Positions 1 through 9,424 of a DNA stretch of 52,875 nucleotides are shown here, in pieces; position 1 is the stretch's first letter; every line of letters begins with the position of its first letter. Source of the DNA: Pseudobacteroides sp. Lineage in GTDB: Bacteria; Bacillota; Clostridia; Acetivibrionales; DSM-2933. Where the stretch lies: positions 1 to 52,875 of the forward strand of contig NZ_DATCTU010000031.1 in the NCBI RefSeq assembly GCF_036567765.1, given 5' to 3'. The position numbers and the translations under genes were made by a program. Under the pieces are notes generated by a model, which saw only the letters and a program-made list of their open reading frames with translations, was not told where the DNA came from and made no database searches.

Positions 1-150
1 TCCATATTTATCATCAGTTGTTTTTACAAAGGCAACTTCATCACTAAAGTCATCCGCTCTTTTATACTGTGGTTCAATTAAAAACTTTCCATCAGCATTT
101 ATATATCCATACAGGCTTCCTATCTTCATAACAAAATATGCATTCTCCAT
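1..150 (-). CDS. WG-repeat protein, N-terminal part (cut by window edge); second candidate immunity gene
   Basis: Only the first 50 codons lie in the window; the gene runs off the left edge. The ATG is at 148-150. The translation contains MKIGSLYGYINADGKF, then a stretch matching IEPQYKRADDFSDE, closely parallel to the start of the next gene (MKIGNLYGFINDEGKF, IEPIYKRANDYSDG). It is therefore a paralogue made of WG (KWG-type) repeats, short beta units built around a G-[FY]-I-[ND] core. It follows the first WG gene by about 100 bp on the same strand, with a large hairpin between them. Its place as the third gene behind a polymorphic toxin makes immunity the most likely role, by inference. The WG fold itself has no single known biochemical activity. 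Confidence 0.75.
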   Translation of the reverse strand, partial: MENAYFVMKIGSLYGYINADGKFLIEPQYKRADDFSDEVAFVKTTDDKYG

Positions 151-173
151 ACTTTTTCATATCCTTTACTTGT

Positions 174-226
174 ATTCAATTACAAACCACATGTAGACAT
201 AAATTCAACATGTGGTTTAATTGAAT
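174..226 (-). terminator. Long hairpin between the two WG-repeat genes
   Basis: ATTCAATT + AAACCACATGT (174-181 and 184-194) pair with ACATGTGGTTT + AATTGAAT (208-218 and 219-226), leaving a 2-nt bulge and a 13-nt loop. The stem is 19 bp, unusually long. The T tract on the minus strand is weak, so it may be a partial terminator or an RNA-processing site that sets the ratio of the two WG transcripts. Confidence 0.5.
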
Positions 227-252
227 AACAAAACATTATTTAGGTATAGATC

Positions 253-1185
253 CTACCATAAGTCAAAACCTTTTGGCTTATATACAAACTCACCTTCTTT
301 GTTTATATAACCCCATTCTCCTCCATAATTAACTTGTGCAAGTCCATTTTTAAATTCACTCGCTGGCTCAAAAACTGGCTTAACTATTACTTTTCCACTA
401 GTATCAATATATCCTTGTCTATCCTTAACTTGGATTACTGCTAATCCTTCACTAAAATCACCTACATACTGATACTTGTTCTTAATTACTACCTTTCCTG
501 ACTTATCTATGAAACCATACTTACTCTTGCTATCCCTAAACCTTGCAAACCGTTCCTTAAAATCAAAAGCTTGGTAAAATTGGGGTTGGATTACAAAATT
601 CCCTGTTTTATCAATATAACCATAACTTTCACCATCAATCGATGCTGTCGCTAATCCTTCTGAAAACAGGCTTACCTTGCTATATATACATTCAATGACA
701 ATATCACCTGTTTTGCTTATAAAGCCTAACTTTCCTTTATTTCTTACAGCAGCAAAGCCCTCAGAAAAAAGGGAAATTCCATCATACTTATCATGAAAAA
801 TATATTGGCCACTTAAGTCTATAACATATCTTTTCCCTTCATTCTCAACCATTGAGTAGCCATCTTGAGTATAATTATGAATTACCCAGTCAAATTCTGG
901 ATTAACTACGATATTACCATTCTTATCAATAAACCCCGATTTACCATTTATCTTAAAAAAAGCTCTACCGTTATTAAAATCTGAAAGACTCTCGCATTCC
1001 ATTGATATAACAATCTCATTATCATAGTTTATATAACCCTTTATTCCATTTACTGTTTCAATTAAAGCAAGTCCATCACTATAATCATTTGCTCTTTTAT
1101 AAATAGGTTCAATAATAAACTTCCCTTCATCATTTATAAATCCATACAGGTTGCCTATCTTCATTAGATAAAGAAATTCTTTCAT
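253..1185 (-). CDS. WG-repeat protein, candidate immunity protein for the upstream toxin
   Basis: Protein of 310 aa made almost entirely of WG repeats. Units such as GYINYDNEIVIS, GFIDKNGNIVVNPEF, GFISKTGDIVIE, GYIDKTGNFVIQPQF, GFIDKSGKVVIK, GYIDTSGKVIVKPVF and GYINKEGEFVYKP recur about every 40-50 residues. It has no signal peptide and no membrane segment, so it should be cytoplasmic. The start at 1185 was chosen because AAAAGGAGGAG lies 4 nt upstream and the paralogue aligns from the same point; the open frame extends to 1236 without a ribosome site. The gene begins 41 bp after the toxin stop on the same strand, the usual place for an immunity gene. The repeat family is clear; the immunity role is inference from position and from the tandem paralogue. 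Confidence 0.85.
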   Translation of the reverse strand: MKEFLYLMKIGNLYGFINDEGKFIIEPIYKRANDYSDGLALIETVNGIKGYINYDNEIVISMECESLSDFNNGRAFFKINGKSGFIDKNGNIVVNPEFDWVIHNYTQDGYSMVENEGKRYVIDLSGQYIFHDKYDGISLFSEGFAAVRNKGKLGFISKTGDIVIECIYSKVSLFSEGLATASIDGESYGYIDKTGNFVIQPQFYQAFDFKERFARFRDSKSKYGFIDKSGKVVIKNKYQYVGDFSEGLAVIQVKDRQGYIDTSGKVIVKPVFEPASEFKNGLAQVNYGGEWGYINKEGEFVYKPKGFDLW

Positions 1186-1226
1186 TAAACTCCTCCTTTT
1201 ATCATTACCTAAGTGGTAATAATTCT

Positions 1227-4200
1227 TTAATCCCAAATCCTACCTTTATATTTATACCAGTCTCGAGCCCAACCATTAATTGGATCTTTTGCAATTCGTG
1301 ATAAGGGATTATATGTAATATCGATATCTGCATCAGGAATTCTAACTCTAACATAGCCATCTCCTAGAATATCAACTGTAGTAACCATACCTTTACAATT
1401 ATCCCTCCTAAAAACTTCAAACGCTTTCATAAAGGGATCATTAACATCAGGCATCTGAGCAATTATATTAAATGGGCTGTCTTCTATACAGTTATCCTTT
1501 GCACCTTCAAATACAGATTTTATATGGCCCTTCTCTGCTCCCTTTGGAACAATTGCTCTGGAATATCCTGAACCTCTTACGCCTCCAGATCCTACGATAT
1601 ATTCGAACTTCGCAACCTTGCCATATTTATCTAAATATACTACCGTTCCTGTACTTGGCATAGATATTTTATATCTAATTCTAGTCAGATCAGTGACATT
1701 CTCAAGTGTATATGTTCCCGTTTTTATACCATCTAACAATTCCCTCAACATAACTCTTGAATAATTCTGTGCTTTTAGGAGGCTCGCCAAATCCGTCAGC
1801 TCTGCTACTGTCATTTTCCCTAATGCAGCTACATCATTTATCATGTCACCTATCTTGGGGCATCCTATATTATGCACCAACACAGACATCTCAGATACAT
1901 AATATGTATGGTAATCTTCTATATTTAGATTATAAATCTTTTCGGGCTCTAAAAGCAATTCCTGTTTAACTGAAACTACCTTTTTAATATTACCATCTGC
2001 ATCAAGAAGACTGTCCCCTGTTTTGAGAAGCCCTGCCATCTGCCAGCTGCCATCTGCCATGTAGAACAGGTGCCTTGGTGTTGTTCTTACAATCCTGCCT
2101 TCTATGTTCAATATGACCAATTCATTGCTGCTTCTTCTTTCAACCTGTAAAATCTTCTTATAACCACTTGCTCCTGTTTCTACATCCGTAGCAAATACGT
2201 AATCTCCCTTATTTAATGAATCTATACTTACAAGCCCATTATTGGTAAGTACTTTTGTTTCTCCTGTAAAACAGCCTGTTATACAGAATTCCAACATTGA
2301 TTCTAGTATTCCTTGTGCCCTAATATATGCTTTTTCAATTAAGACTTCTATACCACTGCCATCCATTTTAAATAGTATCTTCGTTCCCTTCTCGGCGGTT
2401 TGTGATACTATATCAAATAACTCATCTCCTGTTTTTCTTAAGCAACTTATTATCTGTTTTACAGCCTCAGATGTCTTTAAAAACAACTCTGGACCTTTCG
2501 TTTTGCCTAATGTAACAAGCTTCCCCATTACTTCAGACAACATACCTGCACCCTTAAGTATATCCATGGATTCTACGAAAACAGATATGGCCTTTCCACC
2601 CGATATAAATAAGCTTAATATATTAGCTATTGCAGTTCCAATCATTTTACCTCTGTTATAGCTAGTCTCATTAATAAACTTATCAACATAGGCACTAATA
2701 GCACCTACTATTATTGTTCTAAGCATTTTTTGTTCTTCTTCATATATGGATAATCCGCTTAATGCTTTAAACAAGAATGCTAGAACTTCCACCGCCGCTT
2801 TTGGGTTATCCTTAATTGCGAACAAAGCACTCATTATCCCTGCTATAGTTTCTCTTGGATATCCTTCGAGGCTATCAAATATACCACCAAGAATTCCACC
2901 CTTATCCTGTTCAGATATTCCATAGGTTGTTTGAAGCCATAATGGAAACAATCCGTTTGGTGCATATATAGGTGCCATCCAATTCCTTATTTTATCTAAA
3001 GGTTCAACATATTTATGATAATACTCCCTAGCCTTATTACTATAATCCTTATTATTTTCCGTAATCTTTATGGGTGTAGTGCCGTTAAAAACATCCGTTA
3101 CAGGTGGTTCAGGTATTTTCGCATACCAGTCTGCCGGTGCTGGGTAACAATAAAACATAACCTCTTTAAGTTCAATTCCTGTCCAGTGTTTTAAGAACAT
3201 CGCCTGTATGTCCTTATTTTTAAATAATGAATATTCACTGTTTTTAAAAATACTGTATGATTCTGTTAATAGTGCAGCCCTTACATAATTATTTGCAGCT
3301 ACTTCAAATTTATCATCCCAATATCCATCAATACTACCCAAACTATTTGTAATATCTGTTTTTACAAATACTCCTCTTGCCTTCATAGCATTGCCCATAA
3401 GCTTCAGCATGTTGACTTTCGTGTTGTATACTTCCTGGCTACAATAGACACTAGCATTAAATTTTTTATAAGCATATTTAATATTTCTTACCTTTGCATA
3501 GCATCTATTTTCCTTTCCACTAAAGTATAAATCAGGTATGAATATTAGCTGTTTTCCATTAGATGTGTCTTTTATATCTGTAATAACAATATTCTTGCCG
3601 TCATAGGATATATAATATCTGTTAGCAGATGTTAACTTATAGACATTTTCCAGATAAGCCCTCACATTAACACCTTTAGCTTTAAGATACGAAGGATTAA
3701 TATTATATAAATATAAGTATTCATCAAGTGCTATAGCTGTTTCTTTATCTACTTTTCCATTTGCAGTTTTTTCAGATTTACCCATAAAATCGATCTGAAA
3801 TTTTTTAACTGCTTCCATTGTGATAAACCCATATGCTCTGGAGCTATTCTGCATTTCTCTATATAGAGCTGCAATAACTTCATTTAAGCAACCTAATTTA
3901 CTTAACACATTTTGAACCTTTTCTATGTTTTCTATATCATCAGTATTATAATTTAGACCCACTTCTGATATAACTCTCGGTACATCTCCAGGCTCTATAT
4001 TTTCATCACTATCTCCTGGTGCCGAATATATTTCAGTTATGCCAAAAGCATTTAAGAAATCTTTAATATATACTACTACTTGTCCATTAACAAAATATAT
4101 CTTGTTAAAGGTGTGAGTTTCTCCATTTATACTTACATCAACCGTCTTATTTGTAGAATTTTCAATATATGTGCCTTTCATTTCATATGCCAGCAGCTTA

Positions 4201-7200
4201 AGATATGCCTGATCAGGGCCAAGTTTTTCCTTTATAGGGTCACTTACAGTTATATAATACTCCCCTGTTCCATTCAAAAGGTCATGGTGATTTACCTCAA
4301 AACGGTATTTCTCTCCTTTCGAAAGGCTCATAAGTATGTAGAAGTTTTTGTCCCACATATTATCATCATTACTGTCACTTGATGTGAGCAGCTTACCTTT
4401 GCTGTCGTACACGCTTATTTCTGTGTCTGTTTCTCCAATGCTGCTTATACAATAAAGCTTTGTCTCTGTGGGTGTAAATTCGTAGGCATCAATGTCTCCT
4501 GCCCAATTTATGCAACCATACGTTTTATTTGGAATGGTTGAGGGAATTTTTTTAGCCGGACCTTTTTTCTCTTTTGGTTTATCTTCCTCGGATTCGATTA
4601 TGTCCTTTAGCCTTTCTGCTATATCATTTATCTCAGTTTCAAGGTCAATACCTTTTAGACTTGTATCAAGAATAAAATAACTTCCCTCAGTTATGTCAGA
4701 TATTTCAGATAAAAGACTGGAGTCATCACCCAACGATATGCAAAATACCCTTATGTTTTCCTGTGCCATCCTTCTAGCAGTATCGATAACTTCTGAATCA
4801 GGGTAACGATTATTTCCTCCATCTGATAACAATAACACATATCTTCTATTACTTGAGTTCATAAGAATCTTCTCACTTTCGAGAAGACCTCCTTTGATAT
4901 CTGTGGCACCTCCACCTATACCCGTGTTCAATGCTGTGACAATGGCATTTTTATCGTTTGTTAAATTAATTAACCGCTTTACTATCTCGGTGAATTTTAC
5001 AACTGCAAAATTGGAATCCTTTTCTCCGATATTGCCTACTATCTTGATTGGGATGCCTGTACGAGCCTTAACATCGTCACTTACATCCATACTTCCCGAT
5101 TCATCAATTGTGAAAACTGTATCCTTTTTAAGGTTTATTCCACCCATATCCTTTTTGCCCGGTACATATGTACTAAAGTGGCTTACTCTTCCGGTGATGC
5201 AGTTATTAAATTTATCTACACTTACATCATAATCAGGCAGCGGCACAAGAACATTATTATCATAGTCCACCCAATAAATAGTCAGGTCGTCTTCAGATAT
5301 TCCGTCAAGCTTTAATTCATTGTAGTTAAATGTAATAGTTGCCAGCTGCATATTATAGCCTTCAAGTGAGACCTCTACAGGATTACTGATTATTCCTTCA
5401 GTAGATTTGAAAATGAAATTATCCAGCTCATTAATCTTTATAGGACATGCTTCGAGGCTGCCGCTTCCATATACCTCCACTACTACACTATCTGACTGTG
5501 TACGTGCTTCTGCCAAAAACGGTGTATACTCATCCTTAACGATCGGAGATTTGCCCAGCTTTATTTCAGCACCATCGAAAACTCCATCTTCATCAGTATC
5601 TGGGTTAAGGGGATCCGTAACAAAACCCTTACCGTTTACTTCATCCCCGTCACTAATGGAATCATTATCAGTGTCCTGATTATTCCAGTCAGTTCCAATA
5701 TTTTTTTCCACACCATTTTTAATACCATCGTTGTCATAATCATCTTCTTCGTCAAAAATTCTGTCTTTAGTTACTTTAACTGTCTTATCTAGCTTATTGT
5801 TTAATTCATCAATTTCACTTATCTCGTTATGCTCATCTACAAAAGCAGTTATCTTGAAACTTCCTTCGGCCATCGGCATCCATAATGATGAGTTTTTATC
5901 CCTGTCTGTTGCGAATGTATAAGATCCTTTTCCTTCTATTGTTCCTCTGAATGAATCCGCCCAAATTATATTAGCCCCATCATTAATTTTAAACCCAACC
6001 TTATGTAATCTTCCAAATGGGCTCCCACTATCAGAAACATTTATGACTTGTGCTCTAAGCACCACCTTCTCTCCTGCAATAGGATTTGGAGGATCAAGAA
6101 TTATGCTTTCTACTCTAAGATCACATTTACCTTTTACCACAAACTTTTCGGTCAAGGTATTGTTTATCTCGTCACTTTCTGTAAAACAGCCAAGGTCATC
6201 AACAATTGCTGTAATTGTATGTTCACCATCCTGGGCAAACCATTTATCACTGCCTATTCCTTTATTGCATGTTAACTTTACTTCTTCTCCCGGCTTTAGT
6301 CCTGATGAATAATTGTCCGACCAATACACTGAATCTCCATCGTCAATTTTAAATCCTACCCTTATGACTTTGTTATTTCCAATTTGGCCTTCACCAATAT
6401 TTTTAATATAGGCACTGAATTTAACCTCATCCCCCTGACTTAAGTCACTTGGGGTCATACGTATTTCTTTAACAGTCAGATCAGGCATTTTGTCAACCAT
6501 TAGCTTTCCAAGAAGACTGTTGTTTTCCTTTCTTCCATCATCAGACTTGTCTGACGCAAAGACATCAGCCTTGATTTCATGCTCTCCAGCTACACCTATA
6601 ACAGGAAGCATCTTGTTTGAATCGTATACTGCTAATGTCACAGATTCATAAGGCTTTATTTTCCCAATATATTCGTCAGTGTAATAGGTATTACCGTTCA
6701 ATGTCACCACAGCTTTAATCGGCAACAAGCCATTAGTTTCTGCCAACCCGAAGTTTGCGACCTTAACCCTTAAATCCAATGGATTGTTTACGACGCTGTC
6801 ATATGGGGTTATGATCTCTGACACTACAAGGTCAGCATTACCAACATTCAATGAAACATCAGTAGTATTGTTGGCATAATCTGTTTCAAAAAAATCCTTT
6901 TCCTTTTCAATACTCAAATGGAGATTGTAAGTCCCTTTCTTACTGCTAACTTCTTTATATAGACTACTATCAAGTGCAATATTAGCTACATCGCCTTTTC
7001 TCAAGGTATCTCTGTAATATTCTGTGTAAACTGTCTTGTTCAGTTCCTTAATATCAACCTTTACCCTGAAGCCGTTACCTTTGATCAAGTCTCCTAAACC
7101 TTCATTTTTTATGTACACATACGGCTGCGAATCGCTATTTAGCATTATATTTAAAGGACTGACGCCTTCTATTATCAAGTCCGGTGTAGCATCATATAAT

Positions 7201-9317
7201 ATAATCTTATATTTCTCATTTGGATCTGCACCTTTTGGATAACCCTTTGCACTTATGTAGTATTTTTCACCAGCAGCCAGTTCGCACTCAACATAGCAAT
7301 ATAATAACTTCTTCGCTTCATTCAATACTCTTGATGTTGCAACTAAGTTAGCTTTATTTTTATCATACATATAAAAAATGGCATCCTTTGGATTAGGCAT
7401 TTCAAATCTGTATTTTGCATTTTTGGGTGGTATAAAATAGTAATAATCTTCTCCGCAGCCTTGATAAAGCTCTCCGTCTATCTCCGAATCCAGCACCATT
7501 TCCTTTGCATTTTCATAATTATCATTGGACTCATCAACTATAAACTGATACTCGTACGTATTATTCTCGTTTATCTCAGGTATTGAATTTCCATAGTCCA
7601 CATGTACCCTTATGGTATGCTTGCCCAAGGTATCAGGTACCCAATACTTTGAACCGTTTATTCCGCCTGTTACCAATATTTTTTTGTTTAAATCAACACA
7701 AACATCAGAATCTACATCAGCCCAAAATACATTTTTTTGCTCGTCAACGTCAAGCATGATTCTAAAACTTCCAGTACAGTCGACATCGCCAATATTCAGT
7801 AGATTTACCTCAATGTTTACTGGCTGTCCCAAATAAGCTTTTTTTGTTGAAATCCCGTTTATTACCAAGTCAGGTTTTGAGGCTTTGGGACGTATTGTGA
7901 AACTATAATATAATGTAAATACATTTACAAGCTTCAAATAATATTTTTTTCCTGCTTCAAGATAGTACTCATTATTGCTGGATACAATCTCATTATCGTC
8001 AGAGTCATAAATAAAATTATCTATTACCAAGGTATTAAATTCCTTATACACGTATACACCTGATGTTTTAGGTACAAATGTAAAATAATCTGCATCTTTA
8101 TTGTCAGTCATTGTTCCTGAAATTTCTTTTACCAGTTCAATGGGTGTTGCATTTTCCTTTGAGTCACCATGATCATCTTCTGGAGCCTGTATTTCAAGAA
8201 TATTGCTGCTATCTGACATATTTTCAGAAGAATCCACTGCCTTTATATAGACCTTGTTTAATTCTTTTGGGGTCATACCACTGCATACCAGAGATGTCTC
8301 TTTGGTTACAGCAATAAGTTTATCATTACAATATATCTCATATCTATCAACCGATATATTATCAGTTGCTGCCTGCCATTCAAGCGATATACTTGCTCCT
8401 GTATTCCACAAGGCTTTGAGGTTTTGGGGGACAGAAGGCTTTTCATCATCAATCACTGCATTCACTTTTGCAACATCATAACTTGCAGGTGTAGAATTGA
8501 AGTGTCGTGCCATAATAATTACATCCGACATATTTATGCTGTTATCACCATTTAAATCGCAACTTTTGTTAAATTGACCACTTCCTGACACCCTCCCGAA
8601 GTTCACAGCTATCAGTATTACATCCGACATATTTATAGTATCATCCTGTACTCCGTTCTTCGGAATATCACCAGCCCACATTTTAACTGGATTATCTATT
8701 GCTCCAACTGACAATATGCCTTTTAGTGTCAAGTCATATATTTGCCTTTTAAGGAAGCCTGTCTTAGTTATTTGCAATATGTAGTTTGTTTGTGAATCAG
8801 CCCTTCCTGTTAGTACAAAATATCCAGTATCATCAGTTATGCTACTAAAGTCAGTTCCCAATATTTCAACCTTAAAGCCAGCATTTACAAAGTTAAAACT
8901 ACTTGTAAAATCTGGTGCGATATAACCGGATATAGTAAATTTACTTTTAATATCACCAGTATTTTCATCCTCTGGTGGTGCATTAAGATTAAGCAAGCTT
9001 GAAACAGGCATGTCTGCAATTTCTTTATTTGGTTTATCCCAAACATCCTCAATACTTTCATTGCTTGCACTATTTTCCTCGCTTGGTTTTATCACAGCGT
9101 TGTCCTTCTTTTCTGCTGTTAGACTTTCATTTGTAATATATTCGCTTATTTTCCTCGAAAGCTCTGATGCTGCAGCATTTTGCGAAGCCGTGTCAATTTC
9201 TTTTGCTACGACCCCTTTCAAAGGCATGTCCATACTATATGCCGATGAAGCCCCCAGTATTATTTCAGTCATGAGCACAAAAATAAGCAGGACTGAAATA
9301 AACTTCCTTATTCCCAC
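1227..9317 (-). CDS. Secreted dockerin-bearing polymorphic toxin with Hint and C-terminal nuclease-like domain
   Basis: About 2,696 aa. The GTG start at 9317 has AAAGGAGGAG 6 nt upstream and begins directly with a signal peptide (residues 1-30); an upstream ATG at 9347 lacks this. Order, in rough residues: X-module (124-212, SGYIAPDF...GFKVEILGT); dockerin with two loops (214-271, INMSDVILIAVNFG and DLNGDNSINMSDVIIMARHFN minus its last residue); FN3 (292-375); PPC-like (390-475); five CARDB repeats (480-1180) with another PPC between; DxDxDG calcium repeats (1187-1249); vWA with MIDAS DESGS (about 1404); third PPC (1592-1690); peptidoglycan-binding-like module (1799-1866); helical pretoxin region; Hint domain (2347-2483, CFTGETKV to VLVHN); C-terminal toxin (2484-2696). 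The last part has a GHIK...NIIAQMPDVN pattern resembling DNA/RNA non-specific endonucleases. Cellulosome attachment and contact killing are inference; adhesion to competitors or substrate is an alternative role. Confidence 0.88.
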   Translation of the reverse strand: MGIRKFISVLLIFVLMTEIILGASSAYSMDMPLKGVVAKEIDTASQNAAASELSRKISEYITNESLTAEKKDNAVIKPSEENSASNESIEDVWDKPNKEIADMPVSSLLNLNAPPEDENTGDIKSKFTISGYIAPDFTSSFNFVNAGFKVEILGTDFSSITDDTGYFVLTGRADSQTNYILQITKTGFLKRQIYDLTLKGILSVGAIDNPVKMWAGDIPKNGVQDDTINMSDVILIAVNFGRVSGSGQFNKSCDLNGDNSINMSDVIIMARHFNSTPASYDVAKVNAVIDDEKPSVPQNLKALWNTGASISLEWQAATDNISVDRYEIYCNDKLIAVTKETSLVCSGMTPKELNKVYIKAVDSSENMSDSSNILEIQAPEDDHGDSKENATPIELVKEISGTMTDNKDADYFTFVPKTSGVYVYKEFNTLVIDNFIYDSDDNEIVSSNNEYYLEAGKKYYLKLVNVFTLYYSFTIRPKASKPDLVINGISTKKAYLGQPVNIEVNLLNIGDVDCTGSFRIMLDVDEQKNVFWADVDSDVCVDLNKKILVTGGINGSKYWVPDTLGKHTIRVHVDYGNSIPEINENNTYEYQFIVDESNDNYENAKEMVLDSEIDGELYQGCGEDYYYFIPPKNAKYRFEMPNPKDAIFYMYDKNKANLVATSRVLNEAKKLLYCYVECELAAGEKYYISAKGYPKGADPNEKYKIILYDATPDLIIEGVSPLNIMLNSDSQPYVYIKNEGLGDLIKGNGFRVKVDIKELNKTVYTEYYRDTLRKGDVANIALDSSLYKEVSSKKGTYNLHLSIEKEKDFFETDYANNTTDVSLNVGNADLVVSEIITPYDSVVNNPLDLRVKVANFGLAETNGLLPIKAVVTLNGNTYYTDEYIGKIKPYESVTLAVYDSNKMLPVIGVAGEHEIKADVFASDKSDDGRKENNSLLGKLMVDKMPDLTVKEIRMTPSDLSQGDEVKFSAYIKNIGEGQIGNNKVIRVGFKIDDGDSVYWSDNYSSGLKPGEEVKLTCNKGIGSDKWFAQDGEHTITAIVDDLGCFTESDEINNTLTEKFVVKGKCDLRVESIILDPPNPIAGEKVVLRAQVINVSDSGSPFGRLHKVGFKINDGANIIWADSFRGTIEGKGSYTFATDRDKNSSLWMPMAEGSFKITAFVDEHNEISEIDELNNKLDKTVKVTKDRIFDEEDDYDNDGIKNGVEKNIGTDWNNQDTDNDSISDGDEVNGKGFVTDPLNPDTDEDGVFDGAEIKLGKSPIVKDEYTPFLAEARTQSDSVVVEVYGSGSLEACPIKINELDNFIFKSTEGIISNPVEVSLEGYNMQLATITFNYNELKLDGISEDDLTIYWVDYDNNVLVPLPDYDVSVDKFNNCITGRVSHFSTYVPGKKDMGGINLKKDTVFTIDESGSMDVSDDVKARTGIPIKIVGNIGEKDSNFAVVKFTEIVKRLINLTNDKNAIVTALNTGIGGGATDIKGGLLESEKILMNSSNRRYVLLLSDGGNNRYPDSEVIDTARRMAQENIRVFCISLGDDSSLLSEISDITEGSYFILDTSLKGIDLETEINDIAERLKDIIESEEDKPKEKKGPAKKIPSTIPNKTYGCINWAGDIDAYEFTPTETKLYCISSIGETDTEISVYDSKGKLLTSSDSNDDNMWDKNFYILMSLSKGEKYRFEVNHHDLLNGTGEYYITVSDPIKEKLGPDQAYLKLLAYEMKGTYIENSTNKTVDVSINGETHTFNKIYFVNGQVVVYIKDFLNAFGITEIYSAPGDSDENIEPGDVPRVISEVGLNYNTDDIENIEKVQNVLSKLGCLNEVIAALYREMQNSSRAYGFITMEAVKKFQIDFMGKSEKTANGKVDKETAIALDEYLYLYNINPSYLKAKGVNVRAYLENVYKLTSANRYYISYDGKNIVITDIKDTSNGKQLIFIPDLYFSGKENRCYAKVRNIKYAYKKFNASVYCSQEVYNTKVNMLKLMGNAMKARGVFVKTDITNSLGSIDGYWDDKFEVAANNYVRAALLTESYSIFKNSEYSLFKNKDIQAMFLKHWTGIELKEVMFYCYPAPADWYAKIPEPPVTDVFNGTTPIKITENNKDYSNKAREYYHKYVEPLDKIRNWMAPIYAPNGLFPLWLQTTYGISEQDKGGILGGIFDSLEGYPRETIAGIMSALFAIKDNPKAAVEVLAFLFKALSGLSIYEEEQKMLRTIIVGAISAYVDKFINETSYNRGKMIGTAIANILSLFISGGKAISVFVESMDILKGAGMLSEVMGKLVTLGKTKGPELFLKTSEAVKQIISCLRKTGDELFDIVSQTAEKGTKILFKMDGSGIEVLIEKAYIRAQGILESMLEFCITGCFTGETKVLTNNGLVSIDSLNKGDYVFATDVETGASGYKKILQVERRSSNELVILNIEGRIVRTTPRHLFYMADGSWQMAGLLKTGDSLLDADGNIKKVVSVKQELLLEPEKIYNLNIEDYHTYYVSEMSVLVHNIGCPKIGDMINDVAALGKMTVAELTDLASLLKAQNYSRVMLRELLDGIKTGTYTLENVTDLTRIRYKISMPSTGTVVYLDKYGKVAKFEYIVGSGGVRGSGYSRAIVPKGAEKGHIKSVFEGAKDNCIEDSPFNIIAQMPDVNDPFMKAFEVFRRDNCKGMVTTVDILGDGYVRVRIPDADIDITYNPLSRIAKDPINGWARDWYKYKGRIWD

Positions 9318-9385
9318 AAAAAACTCCTCCTTTACTTTAGAAAACAATTAAAATTAATGTTAATGCTAATAATACTGTTTAGGTA

Positions 9386-9400
9386 ACAATATCATATTGT
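9386..9400. promoter_or_regulatory. Perfect palindrome overlapping the toxin promoter, candidate operator
   Basis: ACAATATCATATTGT is a perfect 7+1+7 palindrome. It covers most of the -10 box and the expected transcription start of the toxin gene, the classic position for a repressor site. The binding protein is unknown. Confidence 0.4.
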
Positions 9401-9424
9401 ATATAAACATCCATATATGGTCAA
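9396..9424 (-). promoter_or_regulatory. Sigma-A type promoter of the toxin/immunity unit
   Basis: Read on the minus strand, TTGACC (9419-9424) and TACAAT (9396-9401) are separated by exactly 17 bp. The transcript would have a leader of roughly 70 nt before the GTG start at 9317. Confidence 0.65.

Noticed and set aside
2242..2661. 139-codon plus-strand frame inside the toxin gene
   Set aside because: Lies entirely inside the toxin coding region, whose minus-strand reading has clear domains; no start signal.
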